A DNA stretch of 64,000 nt from Endozoicomonas sp965198415 (GCA_965198415.1 CBDAPN010000029.1:558001-622000); one strand, 5' to 3'. Positions 45,453 to 53,590 are shown, counted from the stretch's first letter. Numbers and translations are program-made. The notes: generated by a model not told the origin, from the sequence alone.

Positions 45453-45550
45453 TTATGCCCTTTGGGTATTTATGCCCTTTGGGTATTTATGCCCTTTGGG
45501 TATTTATGCCCTTTGGGTATTTATGCCCTTTGGGTATTTATGCCCTTTGG
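45453..45550. repeat. 17-bp tandem repeat, about 5.8 copies
   Basis: Unit TTATGCCCTTTGGGTAT repeated from 45453, five full units and 13 bases of a sixth, almost without variation. It fills the gap between the convergent ends of cas6 and the Gly/Ala-rich gene. Each unit has a CCC-TTT-GGG near-dyad. Confidence 0.95.
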
Positions 45551-45569
45551 TGCGTTAGTGCGGGGAGTG

Positions 45570-45929
45570 TCAGTTATCCAGCTCCGTGGTGATTACAGCA
45601 GCACCACCACCTCCAACTGTTGCCCCCGCTGCAGTGACTACCGCTGTGCCTCCGGCCATGCCAAGGCCTCCCGTCGCCAGACTACCACCACCCAAGGCAG
45701 CCAGACCGGCCGATGAAGCGGCCGCACCTGACAAAGTGCCTGCAGCTGCACCAAGACCTGCGGCACTGGCTGCGGCACCAATGGCTGGAGCTGCTGCCAA
45801 GGCTACACCTCCGGTAGCAATGGTGGTACCTGCGATCAGTACGCTTTTTACCGGATTTTCACAGACAGCGTCAACTGCACTACCTACCGTGTCGCATAGA
45901 GTGTCGCACAGAGCGTCCCATAAACCCAT
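45570..45929 (-). CDS. Small Gly/Ala-rich hydrophobic protein
   Basis: 119 residues from the ATG at 45929, with AGGAGAG 5 bases upstream. The first 35 residues hold Cys-Asp repeats (WDALCDTLCDTVGSAVDAVC). The rest is almost only Ala, Gly, Val, Leu, Thr and Ser in glycine-zipper spacing (GLGAAAGTLSGAAASSAG), as in small membrane-inserting or pore-forming proteins. No family recognised. The CACAACCTTGTG palindrome lies 116 bases upstream at 46046, tying it to the CRISPR, viperin and GTPase set. Inference: a candidate membrane effector. Confidence 0.6.
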   Translation of the reverse strand: MGLWDALCDTLCDTVGSAVDAVCENPVKSVLIAGTTIATGGVALAAAPAIGAAASAAGLGAAAGTLSGAAASSAGLAALGGGSLATGGLGMAGGTAVVTAAGATVGGGGAAVITTELDN

Positions 45930-46045
45930 AACTCTCTCCTTTCGGTTTCCGTTTTTTAACAATTATCCCAGCGGAGGCTTTTCGTTTGCCGGTTATCCGC
46001 TTTGATGGACTTATCATACCCAAAGAATGTTGCACGACGATGTTT

Positions 46046-46057
46046 CACAACCTTGTG
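46046..46057. promoter_or_regulatory. Palindromic operator candidate, site 5
   Basis: CACAACCTTGTG between the end of viperin and the Gly/Ala-rich gene, 116 bases before the latter. Confidence 0.65.
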
Positions 46058-46085
46058 GGTATCTGTTTTCCCTAGCTATGCCGGT

Positions 46086-46997
46086 TCAGGCTATCAGGTC
46101 ATAGCGGGCAGCAAAATGCTCAGGGGTAAAGGCTATCTGTGACAGTGCCTGGCTAACACTGACATCGAGAATAGGCTGGCTGTAGTCGTAGCCGATTCGC
46201 TGAAAAGCACTCTGGTAGAAACGACCTGCCGGGTCAATCATCAGATAGGAGCCTGCCATGCACTGGTTATCTTCAACCACCACCGGTAGAGTCAACTGGT
46301 TGTGTCGTTCAACAAAAGACTGGAACTGTCCGGCAGTCACAGAGAGATCAACCTGATCCAATACTGGTAAAACCTGCAAGACTTTCCAGCGACAAGGATT
46401 GATCCGGGTTATCAGATCATTAAAATCTTCCTGCCAGTTCACGGCATTGACTACGGTGTTAATCTTGATTGCCATATCGGAACGTTGTTCGCGCAGCATA
46501 GCGGTTTTTGCGAGCAAATCCTGAGCGCTGATACCATGCCCATGGCGATCCATTCTGCCGATAGCAGTCTGACCATCGCGGTACTGGGAATCAAAGCTGA
46601 TACCCACCATATCCAGCAAAGAACCTGCCTGCTCAATAAACTGGTTATTCAGAAAGTGGCCATTGGTAATGATCGACAACTTGAAGCCTGCTTTATGAGC
46701 AGAGCGGATTGCACTGATTATCCGTTCTTTCAGCAGCAGAGGTTCGCCACCGGCAAAGTTCAGGCGTACTGATGAGTAACCCATTTTTTCCTTCAGAGGG
46801 TTCTGCGAGTGGATAAAGTAGTTGGCCAGTTTCTCAATAAGGCGTTCAACGCCGCCGATCTTACGATGCAGTTCACAGGCGTTGTTCCATTGAGCGTAAC
46901 AGAACTTGCAGCGGTAGTTGCAGGCTTCGGTAATGTGCCAGTTGATCACCAGTTCGTCGGCCAGCACGTTTTTCACCGGAGTCAGTTGGTTGCTCAT
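46086..46997 (-). CDS. Prokaryotic viperin (antiviral radical SAM enzyme)
   Basis: 303 residues. The radical-SAM cluster motif is ACNYRCKFC with C26, C30 and C33. The glycine-rich SAM motif is NFAGGEPLL. The C-terminal half carries viperin-specific stretches: CRWKVLQVLPV, then EDNQCMAGSYLMIDPAGRF and ILDVSVSQAL, which correspond to RWKVFQ, ESN..M..SYL.ID..GRF and ILDV in animal viperins. Prokaryotic viperins turn CTP, GTP or UTP into 3'-deoxy-3',4'-didehydro nucleotides that stop viral RNA synthesis. The palindrome is 96 bases upstream. I do not see a dedicated nucleotide kinase gene next to it. Confidence 0.88.
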   Translation of the reverse strand: MSNQLTPVKNVLADELVINWHITEACNYRCKFCYAQWNNACELHRKIGGVERLIEKLANYFIHSQNPLKEKMGYSSVRLNFAGGEPLLLKERIISAIRSAHKAGFKLSIITNGHFLNNQFIEQAGSLLDMVGISFDSQYRDGQTAIGRMDRHGHGISAQDLLAKTAMLREQRSDMAIKINTVVNAVNWQEDFNDLITRINPCRWKVLQVLPVLDQVDLSVTAGQFQSFVERHNQLTLPVVVEDNQCMAGSYLMIDPAGRFYQSAFQRIGYDYSQPILDVSVSQALSQIAFTPEHFAARYDLIA

Positions 46998-47093
46998 GTC
47001 TATCCCCCAGAGTGTTTTTGTTGATTGTTGCCCTGGAAATCGCCGGGGCTTACAGGACTGATAGTAACGCTATGAGCGTGTTGGGATATTTTT

Positions 47094-47105
47094 AACAACC
47101 TTGTG
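47094..47105. promoter_or_regulatory. Palindromic operator candidate, site 6
   Basis: AACAACCTTGTG, one base away from the perfect palindrome, 96 bases before viperin and behind the GTPase pair. Confidence 0.6.
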
Positions 47106-47187
47106 AAGGGACTAAAGGAAATGATGCTTATAAGATAAAGTACATATAGGGCAGTCTGAAATAACCGGACCACCCTGAATAGTTCTA

Positions 47188-47913
47188 CTACAAATGCGAT
47201 AACAGGGGTTGAACTCCCTGCATCATGCGCTCAACCAGATTTATCATTCCATAACCTTCTTCTGCCGATACAGGCACCACCTGGCTCTCAGGAATATTCA
47301 GCGCCCTGCTCACCATACCGATTCTTCGCTCAAGATTACCTAGCTGCTCACTCGAGAGACGAAATGGCAGAACCCGGGACAGTGGCTCAATTTTGTCCAC
47401 GGCATTCAGGGCTATCAATACCTTGCTGCGCTCGAATGGCGTTCTAAACAGCTCGTTAAAAGCCCACTCATCTTTCGATAGATCCCGTTGGTCCGCCCTG
47501 ACCACATACACAATCAGGCTGGCCTGCCCCAGAGTTTTTCGATAGAGGTCGATATACTCTCGATCCCGCTCCGGGTTTTCACCGATACCGGGCAGATCTG
47601 CCAGGGAAAAATACTGGTCTTGTCCATACGGTAAAACAAAGTCGGCTGACTCCATTCGACGGGTACAGGCTTCAGTATCGCTGGTTCGAAACACCGTACT
47701 GCCCACCAAACGGTTGAGTAAGGTGGACTTGCCGTAGCCGGTTTTTCCCATGACGACGATCTGTATGTCCTCGGTCGTTTTTCCGCCTCGATTCCAGATC
47801 ACACCTCTTCCGGGAATCAGGCCAGAGCACTTCAGAATCGAAAAACCGGGAGCGTTCTGACACAGCGTTGCAAGATGCCCGTTCAGAACAACGCTGCACT
47901 GCAACCCATTCAT
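47188..47913 (-). CDS. YfjP/YeeP-type GTPase (241 aa)
   Basis: G1 VVMGKTGYGKSTLLNRLVG, G3 LADLPGIGENPERD, G4 LNAVDKIEP and G5-like PVSAEEGYGM. Of the Era-like YeeP/YfjP type often seen in accessory islands. The start is taken at 47913 (MNGLQ) because it overlaps the stop of the upstream GTPase gene as TGATG with AGGAG before it; ATGs at 47922 and 47952 are alternatives. The N-terminal 45 residues are unlike the family. No membrane segment. Second gene of a two-GTPase operon. Confidence 0.75.
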   Translation of the reverse strand: MNGLQCSVVLNGHLATLCQNAPGFSILKCSGLIPGRGVIWNRGGKTTEDIQIVVMGKTGYGKSTLLNRLVGSTVFRTSDTEACTRRMESADFVLPYGQDQYFSLADLPGIGENPERDREYIDLYRKTLGQASLIVYVVRADQRDLSKDEWAFNELFRTPFERSKVLIALNAVDKIEPLSRVLPFRLSSEQLGNLERRIGMVSRALNIPESQVVPVSAEEGYGMINLVERMMQGVQPLLSHL

Positions 47914-48776
47914 CAGAACCATCTCCTGAAAAAGCTCTTGGCAATATCCCATGCCTTGGAAACAACTTGGACAACTACCGCTGGACTGGTAATCAGTTTC
48001 ACAGCGGCATCCTTGACCTCATCAAAAATGGACTGCTTTACTACTTCACGGGCTTTGGGGCTAATGACGTCGTCGTCGAATGTGCCACCGATAGAAACTT
48101 TCTTCTCGTTTGGCAGAGCAAAGATGATTTCTTCCACCAATCGGAACAATCCATACTTTTCTTCTACCGACACCGGCAGTACCCGTGAGCTTGGGAGAGA
48201 AAAGCTACTGGAGACGTCCGTTACTTTGCGGCGAATATTTTCTGCCTGAGTTGCCCCCGGTATCCCTCGCTTACAGTCCCATTCCCGAAACGGGGAAACC
48301 TTGTCAACCTGATTCAGCACTACGAAGAATGGAATGCCCTGCTCCATATAGGGTCTGACCATTTTTTCGAAACACTCAATATCCACTGAGTACGCACGGT
48401 CATCGGCCTTGAGAACCCAGATCACCAGATCCAACTCCGGTAGCAAGTTGTTGTATAACCGGGCGTACTCTTCATCCCGCCTGATATTTTCACCGACGCC
48501 GGGCACATCCACCAGCGTCATGCCTTTGCCCTGCTCCATCTGCAGAAGCACTTCCTTGGCTTCCCGTGTACAGGCTTCAACATCCGATACCGGACAAAGT
48601 TCAGCTCCAAACAGTGCGTTGCACAAAGAAGACTTGCCAGCACCGGTCTTGCCAAGCACCCCGATTTTAGGGACATAATCCCGAATCTCTGTTAGCCTGT
48701 CGATGAATTTCTGGGCTGCATCTTCAGAAAAGCCTTCTGTGTCTTGCTGTAGTGCCTTGGTCAGGTTTGCGTCCAT
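47913..48776 (-). CDS. YfjP/YeeP-type GTPase with hydrophobic C-terminus (287 aa)
   Basis: G1 GVLGKTGAGKSSLCNALFG (about residue 38), G3 LVDVPGVGENIRRD, G4 LNQVDKVSP and PVSVEEKYGLF. The C-terminal 60 residues are amphipathic and end in AKSFFRRWF, so membrane contact is possible. The first gene of the pair; GGAGAG lies 8 bases before the ATG, and the palindrome 111 bases upstream at 48888. Divergent from the Card1-like gene. The family often borders phage-defence genes; function inferred from context. Confidence 0.78.
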   Translation of the reverse strand: MDANLTKALQQDTEGFSEDAAQKFIDRLTEIRDYVPKIGVLGKTGAGKSSLCNALFGAELCPVSDVEACTREAKEVLLQMEQGKGMTLVDVPGVGENIRRDEEYARLYNNLLPELDLVIWVLKADDRAYSVDIECFEKMVRPYMEQGIPFFVVLNQVDKVSPFREWDCKRGIPGATQAENIRRKVTDVSSSFSLPSSRVLPVSVEEKYGLFRLVEEIIFALPNEKKVSIGGTFDDDVISPKAREVVKQSIFDEVKDAAVKLITSPAVVVQVVSKAWDIAKSFFRRWF

Positions 48777-48887
48777 AGCCGTCTCTCCGGTGTTGTCTCG
48801 TTGTTGTCTTTTACCGCAGTAGGTTGGTTTATTCGCCTTTGCGATATGGAGTGGAGACTACAGGCAATATTCTGGATAGGGGGAATT

Positions 48888-48899
48888 CACAACCTTGTG
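48888..48899. promoter_or_regulatory. Palindromic operator candidate, site 7
   Basis: CACAACCTTGTG with flanking TT/AA, the longest palindrome of the set (TTCACAACCTTGTGAA), between the divergent GTPase pair and the Card1-like gene. It is 111 and 181 bases from the two starts. Confidence 0.7.
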
Positions 48900-49080
48900 A
48901 ACCTTTTACACACATGGAAAGACAGGGGGGGGGAGATAAGTATATGGAAAAAAGCCTCAATAGCATTTAACTGTGTAATTAGCCTGATTTTCGTCATTCC
49001 CTGTTGCCCACACCTGAATGTATAATGTCGTTTACCTCAAGACCGATGTCGTCATTAACTAATAATAAAGAGTAAAACTC

Positions 49081-50196
49081 ATGAAACAGCTTCTGGTCTC
49101 AATTGTCAGTGATCATATTCTGGCAAGCCTGCTGCCAGCACTGAAAACGCGTGCGGAATATCACCTGCTTCTGTGTACCGACAAAATGGAACCAAAAGCA
49201 GAACGGCTTAAAATGTTGATTTCCGACAAACTGGAAGACTCTGTTGAAGATATCCGGATTTTAAAGGGCTTTCCTGAAAATGATATTCAACAGATCAAGG
49301 AATATGTGGCTTATCTGATCAATTACGCCCGTAAAAAATGGCCTGACACCGAAACCATCCTGAACATCACCGGTGGCAACAAGTTAATGTCTATTGGTGC
49401 CTATCAGGCATCAATAGATTTGGTGGACCAGATTATTTATACCGATACCCATCATAACCAATTGCAGGTCATTCATTCCCGGGGTGGCCAGTATGAACCA
49501 ATCCCTCTTGGCAGCTTGCTGGATGTAGAAACCTATCTGGCGGCAAACGGCAAGGTTCTGACTGACAGCGAAAGCAGCATTGATTTTCACTGGCAGGAGC
49601 GTACAGAGAGCAGGCAGGAGCTGACCTGCTGGCTAGGTGATAATATCCGGTTCCTGGTCACCCCGGAAGGCTCAAGCTTTTTCCGCAATATCAACGCTTT
49701 GGCCAGCAAGGCGATTCAGGCAAAAGATGGGTTCTTTGGACGACAGCAGCTTTACACTGAACTGCACGGCCCCTGGCGTGAAGCTCTTGAACGGATGAAT
49801 AATGCGGGTGTTATCCGTTGGCATTACAGCGACCCACTAACTGTTGTATTCACCAGTCTGGAGAAGGCGAAATATGTAAATGGTGGCTGGCTAGAAGAGT
49901 ATATCTGGATTAAAGCTACCAGCCTTGGTACAGGAGATGTAATCGCCAATGCTGAGTTCCGCAATGACGATGACAAATGGAAGGATACGCTGAATGAGAT
50001 GGATCTTCTGATCTGTCATAACAACCGGCTGCTAATGGTGGAGTGCAAGACCGCCATGTTTAATAAGGGTCATAAGGATGCCGATGTGCTGAACAAGCTT
50101 AGCAATATCGGCCGGGAAGCCGGGGGTATTTTCTGCGATAAATTACTGGCCAGCGTGCATGTGCTGGACCAGCTCTGTACACGACATTTTTCATGA
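49081..50196 (+). CDS. Card1/Can2-type CARF nuclease, interrupted by an IS
   Basis: 371 codons as read. Residues 1-150 form a CARF domain (ILNITGGNKLMSIGAYQAS as ligand-binding loop). The C-terminal half is a DUF1887-type PD-(D/E)xK nuclease: GGWLEEYIW, then NEMDLLICHNNRLLMVECKT gives the E, D and ExK residues. This is the layout of Card1/Can2, a nuclease switched on by cyclic tetra-adenylate. The last seven residues (LCTRHFS) come from the inverted repeat of an IS4-family element; the real 38-residue end is at 51355-51471. The catalytic residues are kept, so the shortened product could still work. Confidence 0.85.
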   Translation: MKQLLVSIVSDHILASLLPALKTRAEYHLLLCTDKMEPKAERLKMLISDKLEDSVEDIRILKGFPENDIQQIKEYVAYLINYARKKWPDTETILNITGGNKLMSIGAYQASIDLVDQIIYTDTHHNQLQVIHSRGGQYEPIPLGSLLDVETYLAANGKVLTDSESSIDFHWQERTESRQELTCWLGDNIRFLVTPEGSSFFRNINALASKAIQAKDGFFGRQQLYTELHGPWREALERMNNAGVIRWHYSDPLTVVFTSLEKAKYVNGGWLEEYIWIKATSLGTGDVIANAEFRNDDDKWKDTLNEMDLLICHNNRLLMVECKTAMFNKGHKDADVLNKLSNIGREAGGIFCDKLLASVHVLDQLCTRHFS

Positions 50197-51345
50197 AGCC
50201 TTACTCAGCCAAGGCCTGAAGAAGAGCGATAATATCTTTATAAACTCATCAACCCATGTCTCGATATGATCAAAGATTCGCTGGAGGTGATCCAAGCCTG
50301 CCCGGAAAAGGGTCTGTGCTTTTCTTCCGTGTGTTTTGATCCTGACCGGGTGTTCTTCATTGACATATTCGCCTGTTTTGTAACTCCAACAAAACGCCAG
50401 AGCCAGCACCGACAACAGCTTTGAGAGCTTATCTCTGTCTCTCAGGTGCGTTTCTTCCATGTTGAAGCCGCGACCCTTCAGAGCCTGAAACATGGTTTCG
50501 ATCTGCCATCTTTGCAAATAGTCGGCAATGGCTGCTGAAGGGTTCGCGTTGCAAATGACAGCCATCAACTCTTCTCCCTTTCTGGAACCTGCAAGATAAA
50601 CCATCTGACCCCAGACTTTTCGGGGCTTTTGTATCGCCATACTTTCACCAATACCCAATGAAAATATTCTGCGAACCGGAAGTTCCCGGTTCTGATGCTT
50701 ATTGGGAACAAGCGTGTTTACCGGTATACGGATACAGAAAGGCCAGTCATGGGAAATCAGGTATTTTATCCATCGGCTCCCTTTGAATTCCCTGTCTGCC
50801 AGCAACCTCTGTATGGGCTGCTCCGGAAATATTTTCATAAATCGCTTTAGCAGATCTATTCGCTCCTGAGTGTTTGAACAACCCTTTTTGGGTAACAGTG
50901 TCCAGAGTATAGGGATAGCCATGTTTTTGTAATTGATGGCAAGGTACAGGATGTTGATTTTAAATGCTCCAAACATCCAGTTGGTACGATCCATGCTGAG
51001 CATCCAGGCACCTTCTGGTGAAAACAGCCGAGCAATAAGCTGTGCAAACGTTTCTTCATCAAATGCAACGCCTTTGAAAAATCGCTGAATTCGACGATAG
51101 CAGGAAGACGTCTGAGCTGTACCTGGGAAGGTTGTTGCAAGCTCTGTCCAGTTGACTGTACGACGCTTGATGATTGCCACTATGAGAATAGAAAGTACAT
51201 CAAGGTGTGACTTGTTCCACTTGAGATAGAGCTTAAACTGTAGGGTGAGTGAGCTGATGGAATTCATGACTACTTGAAGCGATGGTTTTGACTCCAAGTT
51301 TTGTAGCACAGTTTTTGTCAGCTCACTTTTTTGTCGTGTACAGAG
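50173..51345. mobile_element. IS4-family insertion sequence, 1173 bp, in the Card1-like gene
   Basis: The ends are inverted repeats CTCTGTACACGAC (50173) and its complement ending at 51345. Both sides carry the 9-bp direct repeat CTGGACCAG (50164-50172 and 51346-51354), the expected target duplication for IS4-type elements. Removing the IS and one copy of the repeat restores an open reading frame across the join. Confidence 0.9.
50191..51267 (-). CDS. IS4-family transposase
   Basis: 358 residues from the ATG at 51267 (MNSISSL); the frame is open further but crosses the element's inverted repeat into the host gene. DDE residues: LSMDRTNW, LLADREFKGSRW, and the IS4 signature YLQRWQIETMFQALK, which fits Y-(2)-R-(3)-E-(6)-K exactly. 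It ends three bases inside the stop of the Card1-like frame. Complete and probably active; the clean target duplication suggests a recent insertion. Confidence 0.9.
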   Translation of the reverse strand: MNSISSLTLQFKLYLKWNKSHLDVLSILIVAIIKRRTVNWTELATTFPGTAQTSSCYRRIQRFFKGVAFDEETFAQLIARLFSPEGAWMLSMDRTNWMFGAFKINILYLAINYKNMAIPILWTLLPKKGCSNTQERIDLLKRFMKIFPEQPIQRLLADREFKGSRWIKYLISHDWPFCIRIPVNTLVPNKHQNRELPVRRIFSLGIGESMAIQKPRKVWGQMVYLAGSRKGEELMAVICNANPSAAIADYLQRWQIETMFQALKGRGFNMEETHLRDRDKLSKLLSVLALAFCWSYKTGEYVNEEHPVRIKTHGRKAQTLFRAGLDHLQRIFDHIETWVDEFIKILSLFFRPWLSKAS

Positions 51346-51354
51346 CTGGACCAG

Positions 51355-51471
51355 TCCAATTTCCATTCGGTAACTGCCAGGGCTGAGAGCAAAGGCATCC
51401 AGTACCTGGAACGGGATAAAGTCTCCCATGCTGATACCTGGTTCCGTCAGTGGTTTGGCGAGCAGAGTTAA
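51355..51471 (+). pseudogene. Detached C-terminus of the Card1-like gene
   Basis: In frame with the host gene once the IS is removed: after VLDQ it reads SNFHSVTARAESKGIQYLER and ends FRQWFGEQS, TAA at 51469-51471. The restored protein would be 402 residues, close to Card1-type proteins. Confidence 0.85.
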
Positions 51472-51561
51472 CTGAAATAGTTTCTTTTTCCAGATTATTG
51501 GCCACCTAAAATGATCTTCGGGGTAGTGAAACTACCAAGTATATTGATGGGTAATGGGTGG

Positions 51562-51843
51562 TCAATAATCCGGAAATTCAGCTGAGGGCTGAGTTCCGGG
51601 GGGAATCTTTTTTACCGAATCTATGTGTTTTTGATCACTGAGCTCTCTGCTTTTTGATTGACGTAGTTTTGCTTTATAAAGGGTTGCCAACAACTCTGCT
51701 GCTAGTTCCAGTAAATCATCCATATTTTTTTCTTTCTCAGAAATAGCTCTGGCAAGTTGCTGGTTGGCTTCAGCCAGTAAAGCCCTGATGTATTGCTTTA
51801 GCCAATCTGGATAAAAATCCGGAATCTCAGTATTACTGTTCTG
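51562..51843 (-). pseudogene. Helical protein fragment cut by the IS3 end
   Basis: An open frame without start, reading IPDFYPDWLKQYIRALLAEA and ALLATLYKAKLR-like helical, charged sequence to a TGA at 51562. It meets the IS3 terminal repeat at about 51841. Family not recognised; it might be part of another IS accessory frame. Confidence 0.35.
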
Positions 51844-52259
51844 GTCAAGTAAAACCGGACACTAAAATTTGAAAATTTACGCGCTTCGCTTGTTGGCTAC
51901 CCACTCCGATGCAAGGTTCACCAGCGAACCTTTCATCGTTTTGAGCACCTCTACAAAACAACTGCTCGAATCTAACTGGCGTCTCGTCACTATTGGCTGA
52001 ATGAAGACGCTTAGGGTTGTAATACTTTATGTATGCAGCCACATCGCTTTTCATGTGCTTGCGTGTTGGCTGGTGTACCTTAAATAGCCAGTCGTGCTTG
52101 AGGCTACCAAAGAAGCGCTCAACCACGGCATTATCCCAGCAAGTACCAACATCACCCATGCTGGCTCTCATACCATAGCTTTGCAGCAATTGACGGTAAT
52201 GCTTGCTGGTATACTGCGACCCTCGATCACTGTGAAATACCAAGCCTTTAGGCGGATGT
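51841..52259 (-). mobile_element. IS3-family element, right part only
   Basis: One terminus near 51841 (CTGGTCAAGTAAAACCGGAC) is followed by the C-terminal 132 codons of an OrfB integrase (51845-52243) with HSDRGSQYTS, CWDNAVVERFFGSLK and IKYYNPKRLHS, the second D and the E of the DDE triad. The element stops at 52259 where the toxin-cassette repeat starts; a short AGGCGGATG match occurs at the join and at 4431. Confidence 0.8.
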
Positions 52260-52424
52260 CCTGCAGTTGTCGGCCCGGTTTGATGGGAAACTGGGAGACC
52301 TGGCTGCCCAGGCTGCCTGCGCCTAGGGTGTTGGGTGCCACCACCAGGGCGATGCGGCCGGTGTAGCCGTAATCCCCCAGTTCGTCGGGCAGTGGCGGGT
52401 ACTCACTTCTTTTACTATGGGTTC
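52260..52424 (-). pseudogene. Start of the Ig-like surface-protein cassette, third copy
   Basis: Same as 4441-4604: the frame reading YTGRIALVVAPNTLG and QVSQFPIKPGRQLQ, cut after about 50 codons by the IS3 fragment. Confidence 0.75.
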
Positions 52425-52427
52425 AAC

Positions 52428-52775
52428 TTACAACACCAAATGATCCTTATTGATATTCTCCGCGCCGCAGGCTGTGAGCAGGGCGATAAAATCTTTCAGA
52501 CATAAGGTTGCGGAGCCGCCGCCCTGCATGGTGATGGCAAAATGGTGAACGCCTTTTTTTACCTGATGTTTATAGCCATAGTAAGAGAGGTGGAAGCCTT
52601 CATACTCATCCAGAAAATGTTCCAGTGAACTTTCGGCAGCTTCGCCAAAGGGTTCTACCCGCTCTTCCATATAAGCGCCCAGCTCTTCATTGGCCATGCC
52701 CTGTAACAGTACCTGCCAGTATTTCGATTGGTCGGCGGGCGCGGTGAAGGTAAAGGTGGCAGTCATTTCACTCAT
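52428..52775 (-). CDS. Small conserved protein of the toxin/immunity cassette (copy 2)
   Basis: 115 residues, differing from 4609-4956 at a few positions only (QVLLQG for QILLQG, SSLEH for RSLEH, EGFHL for EDFHL). The same GGAGG and ATGA overlap with the upstream gene. Function unknown; conservation in two cassettes supports it as a real gene. Confidence 0.7.
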   Translation of the reverse strand: MSEMTATFTFTAPADQSKYWQVLLQGMANEELGAYMEERVEPFGEAAESSLEHFLDEYEGFHLSYYGYKHQVKKGVHHFAITMQGGGSATLCLKDFIALLTACGAENINKDHLVL

Positions 52776-53575
52776 TGACCGGCCTCCTTTGCGGCTTTTT
52801 TCGCTTTGGTTTCATCCCATAACTGTTGCAGCCTTGGACAGAGGTCGTCGTACATCTCGTCCATTTTTTCGGCGAGTAGAGCCAGGAATTTTGGGCGGGT
52901 TTGGTTGGGGTCGGGGAAATCTTTTCGAGGTTTGTATTCCACAGTGCTGGCCAAAAAATTTTCTACAAAATATACAGAAGTCGCTCCAGAATCATTCTCA
53001 TCTGCATCATTCCTTTCAAAGCAATCATCAGTAATATAATTCCATAGGCCCCAGTAATATTTTGGACGATCAATCCATTTTGGCCAATTCCCACACGCCC
53101 CTGAATTCAGGAACTTCGAAATACTTGCCTGAATCATCGAAAATACCCTTAAGGGGTCTAATGTAATACTTACTATCTCTTTCTCTCTCCCAACTGGTAC
53201 ACGACTTTTGACTTCTGGCTCAAAAGTTTCAGTCAGAAAGTAATCCCAGACCATGAGTTCATATGGCGCTATATGGGGTTCCATAGAGTAATCCCTGAAG
53301 TTATCAAAAAGAATTTCTTCAAAACTGGCAGAGCTTCTAAGTTTTTCCTCTAAGATATAGTCCCATGCGTCATTGGTCTGTAAAGGAAAATAGCTGAAGC
53401 GTGCACCATCACTAATGGTGTATCCTTCTAATAACTCACCCGAGAAAAAGTAATGTTTGATAACGTTCAACTCTTTCCGCCGGAAATTTGCCTTTAGGTC
53501 TTTTTCAATACCCTGCCAAAGCCTTTCTCGTTCGGCCTGCCACTGCGGATCATTCGTAAAACTTAAATCGAGCAT
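52772..53575 (-). CDS. Immunity-like protein, intact (267 aa)
   Basis: Intact version of the gene broken at 4953-5763. Ends are nearly identical to that copy (MLDLSFTNDPQWQAERERLW; FPDPNQTRPKFLALLAEKMD), while residues 45-90 and 185-215 differ. Soluble, acidic, Trp-rich; no family recognised. It follows the toxin tail at 53591 by 15 bases with AGGAG before the ATG, and is coupled to the 115-residue gene. The variable centre between conserved ends fits an immunity protein that has diversified to match a toxin variant. Confidence 0.7.
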   Translation of the reverse strand: MLDLSFTNDPQWQAERERLWQGIEKDLKANFRRKELNVIKHYFFSGELLEGYTISDGARFSYFPLQTNDAWDYILEEKLRSSASFEEILFDNFRDYSMEPHIAPYELMVWDYFLTETFEPEVKSRVPVGREKEIVSITLDPLRVFSMIQASISKFLNSGACGNWPKWIDRPKYYWGLWNYITDDCFERNDADENDSGATSVYFVENFLASTVEYKPRKDFPDPNQTRPKFLALLAEKMDEMYDDLCPRLQQLWDETKAKKAAKEAGQ

Positions 53576-53590
53576 TGTTAATTCTCCTAT

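Noticed and set aside
45344..45592. Plus-strand frame translating the 17-bp repeats into a periodic peptide
   Set aside because: It starts inside cas6 in another frame and has no ribosome site; the periodicity is only that of the DNA repeat.
49081..50196. Reading the Card1-like frame as naturally complete
   Set aside because: Its last residues are encoded by the IS inverted repeat, and an in-frame continuation exists beyond the element.
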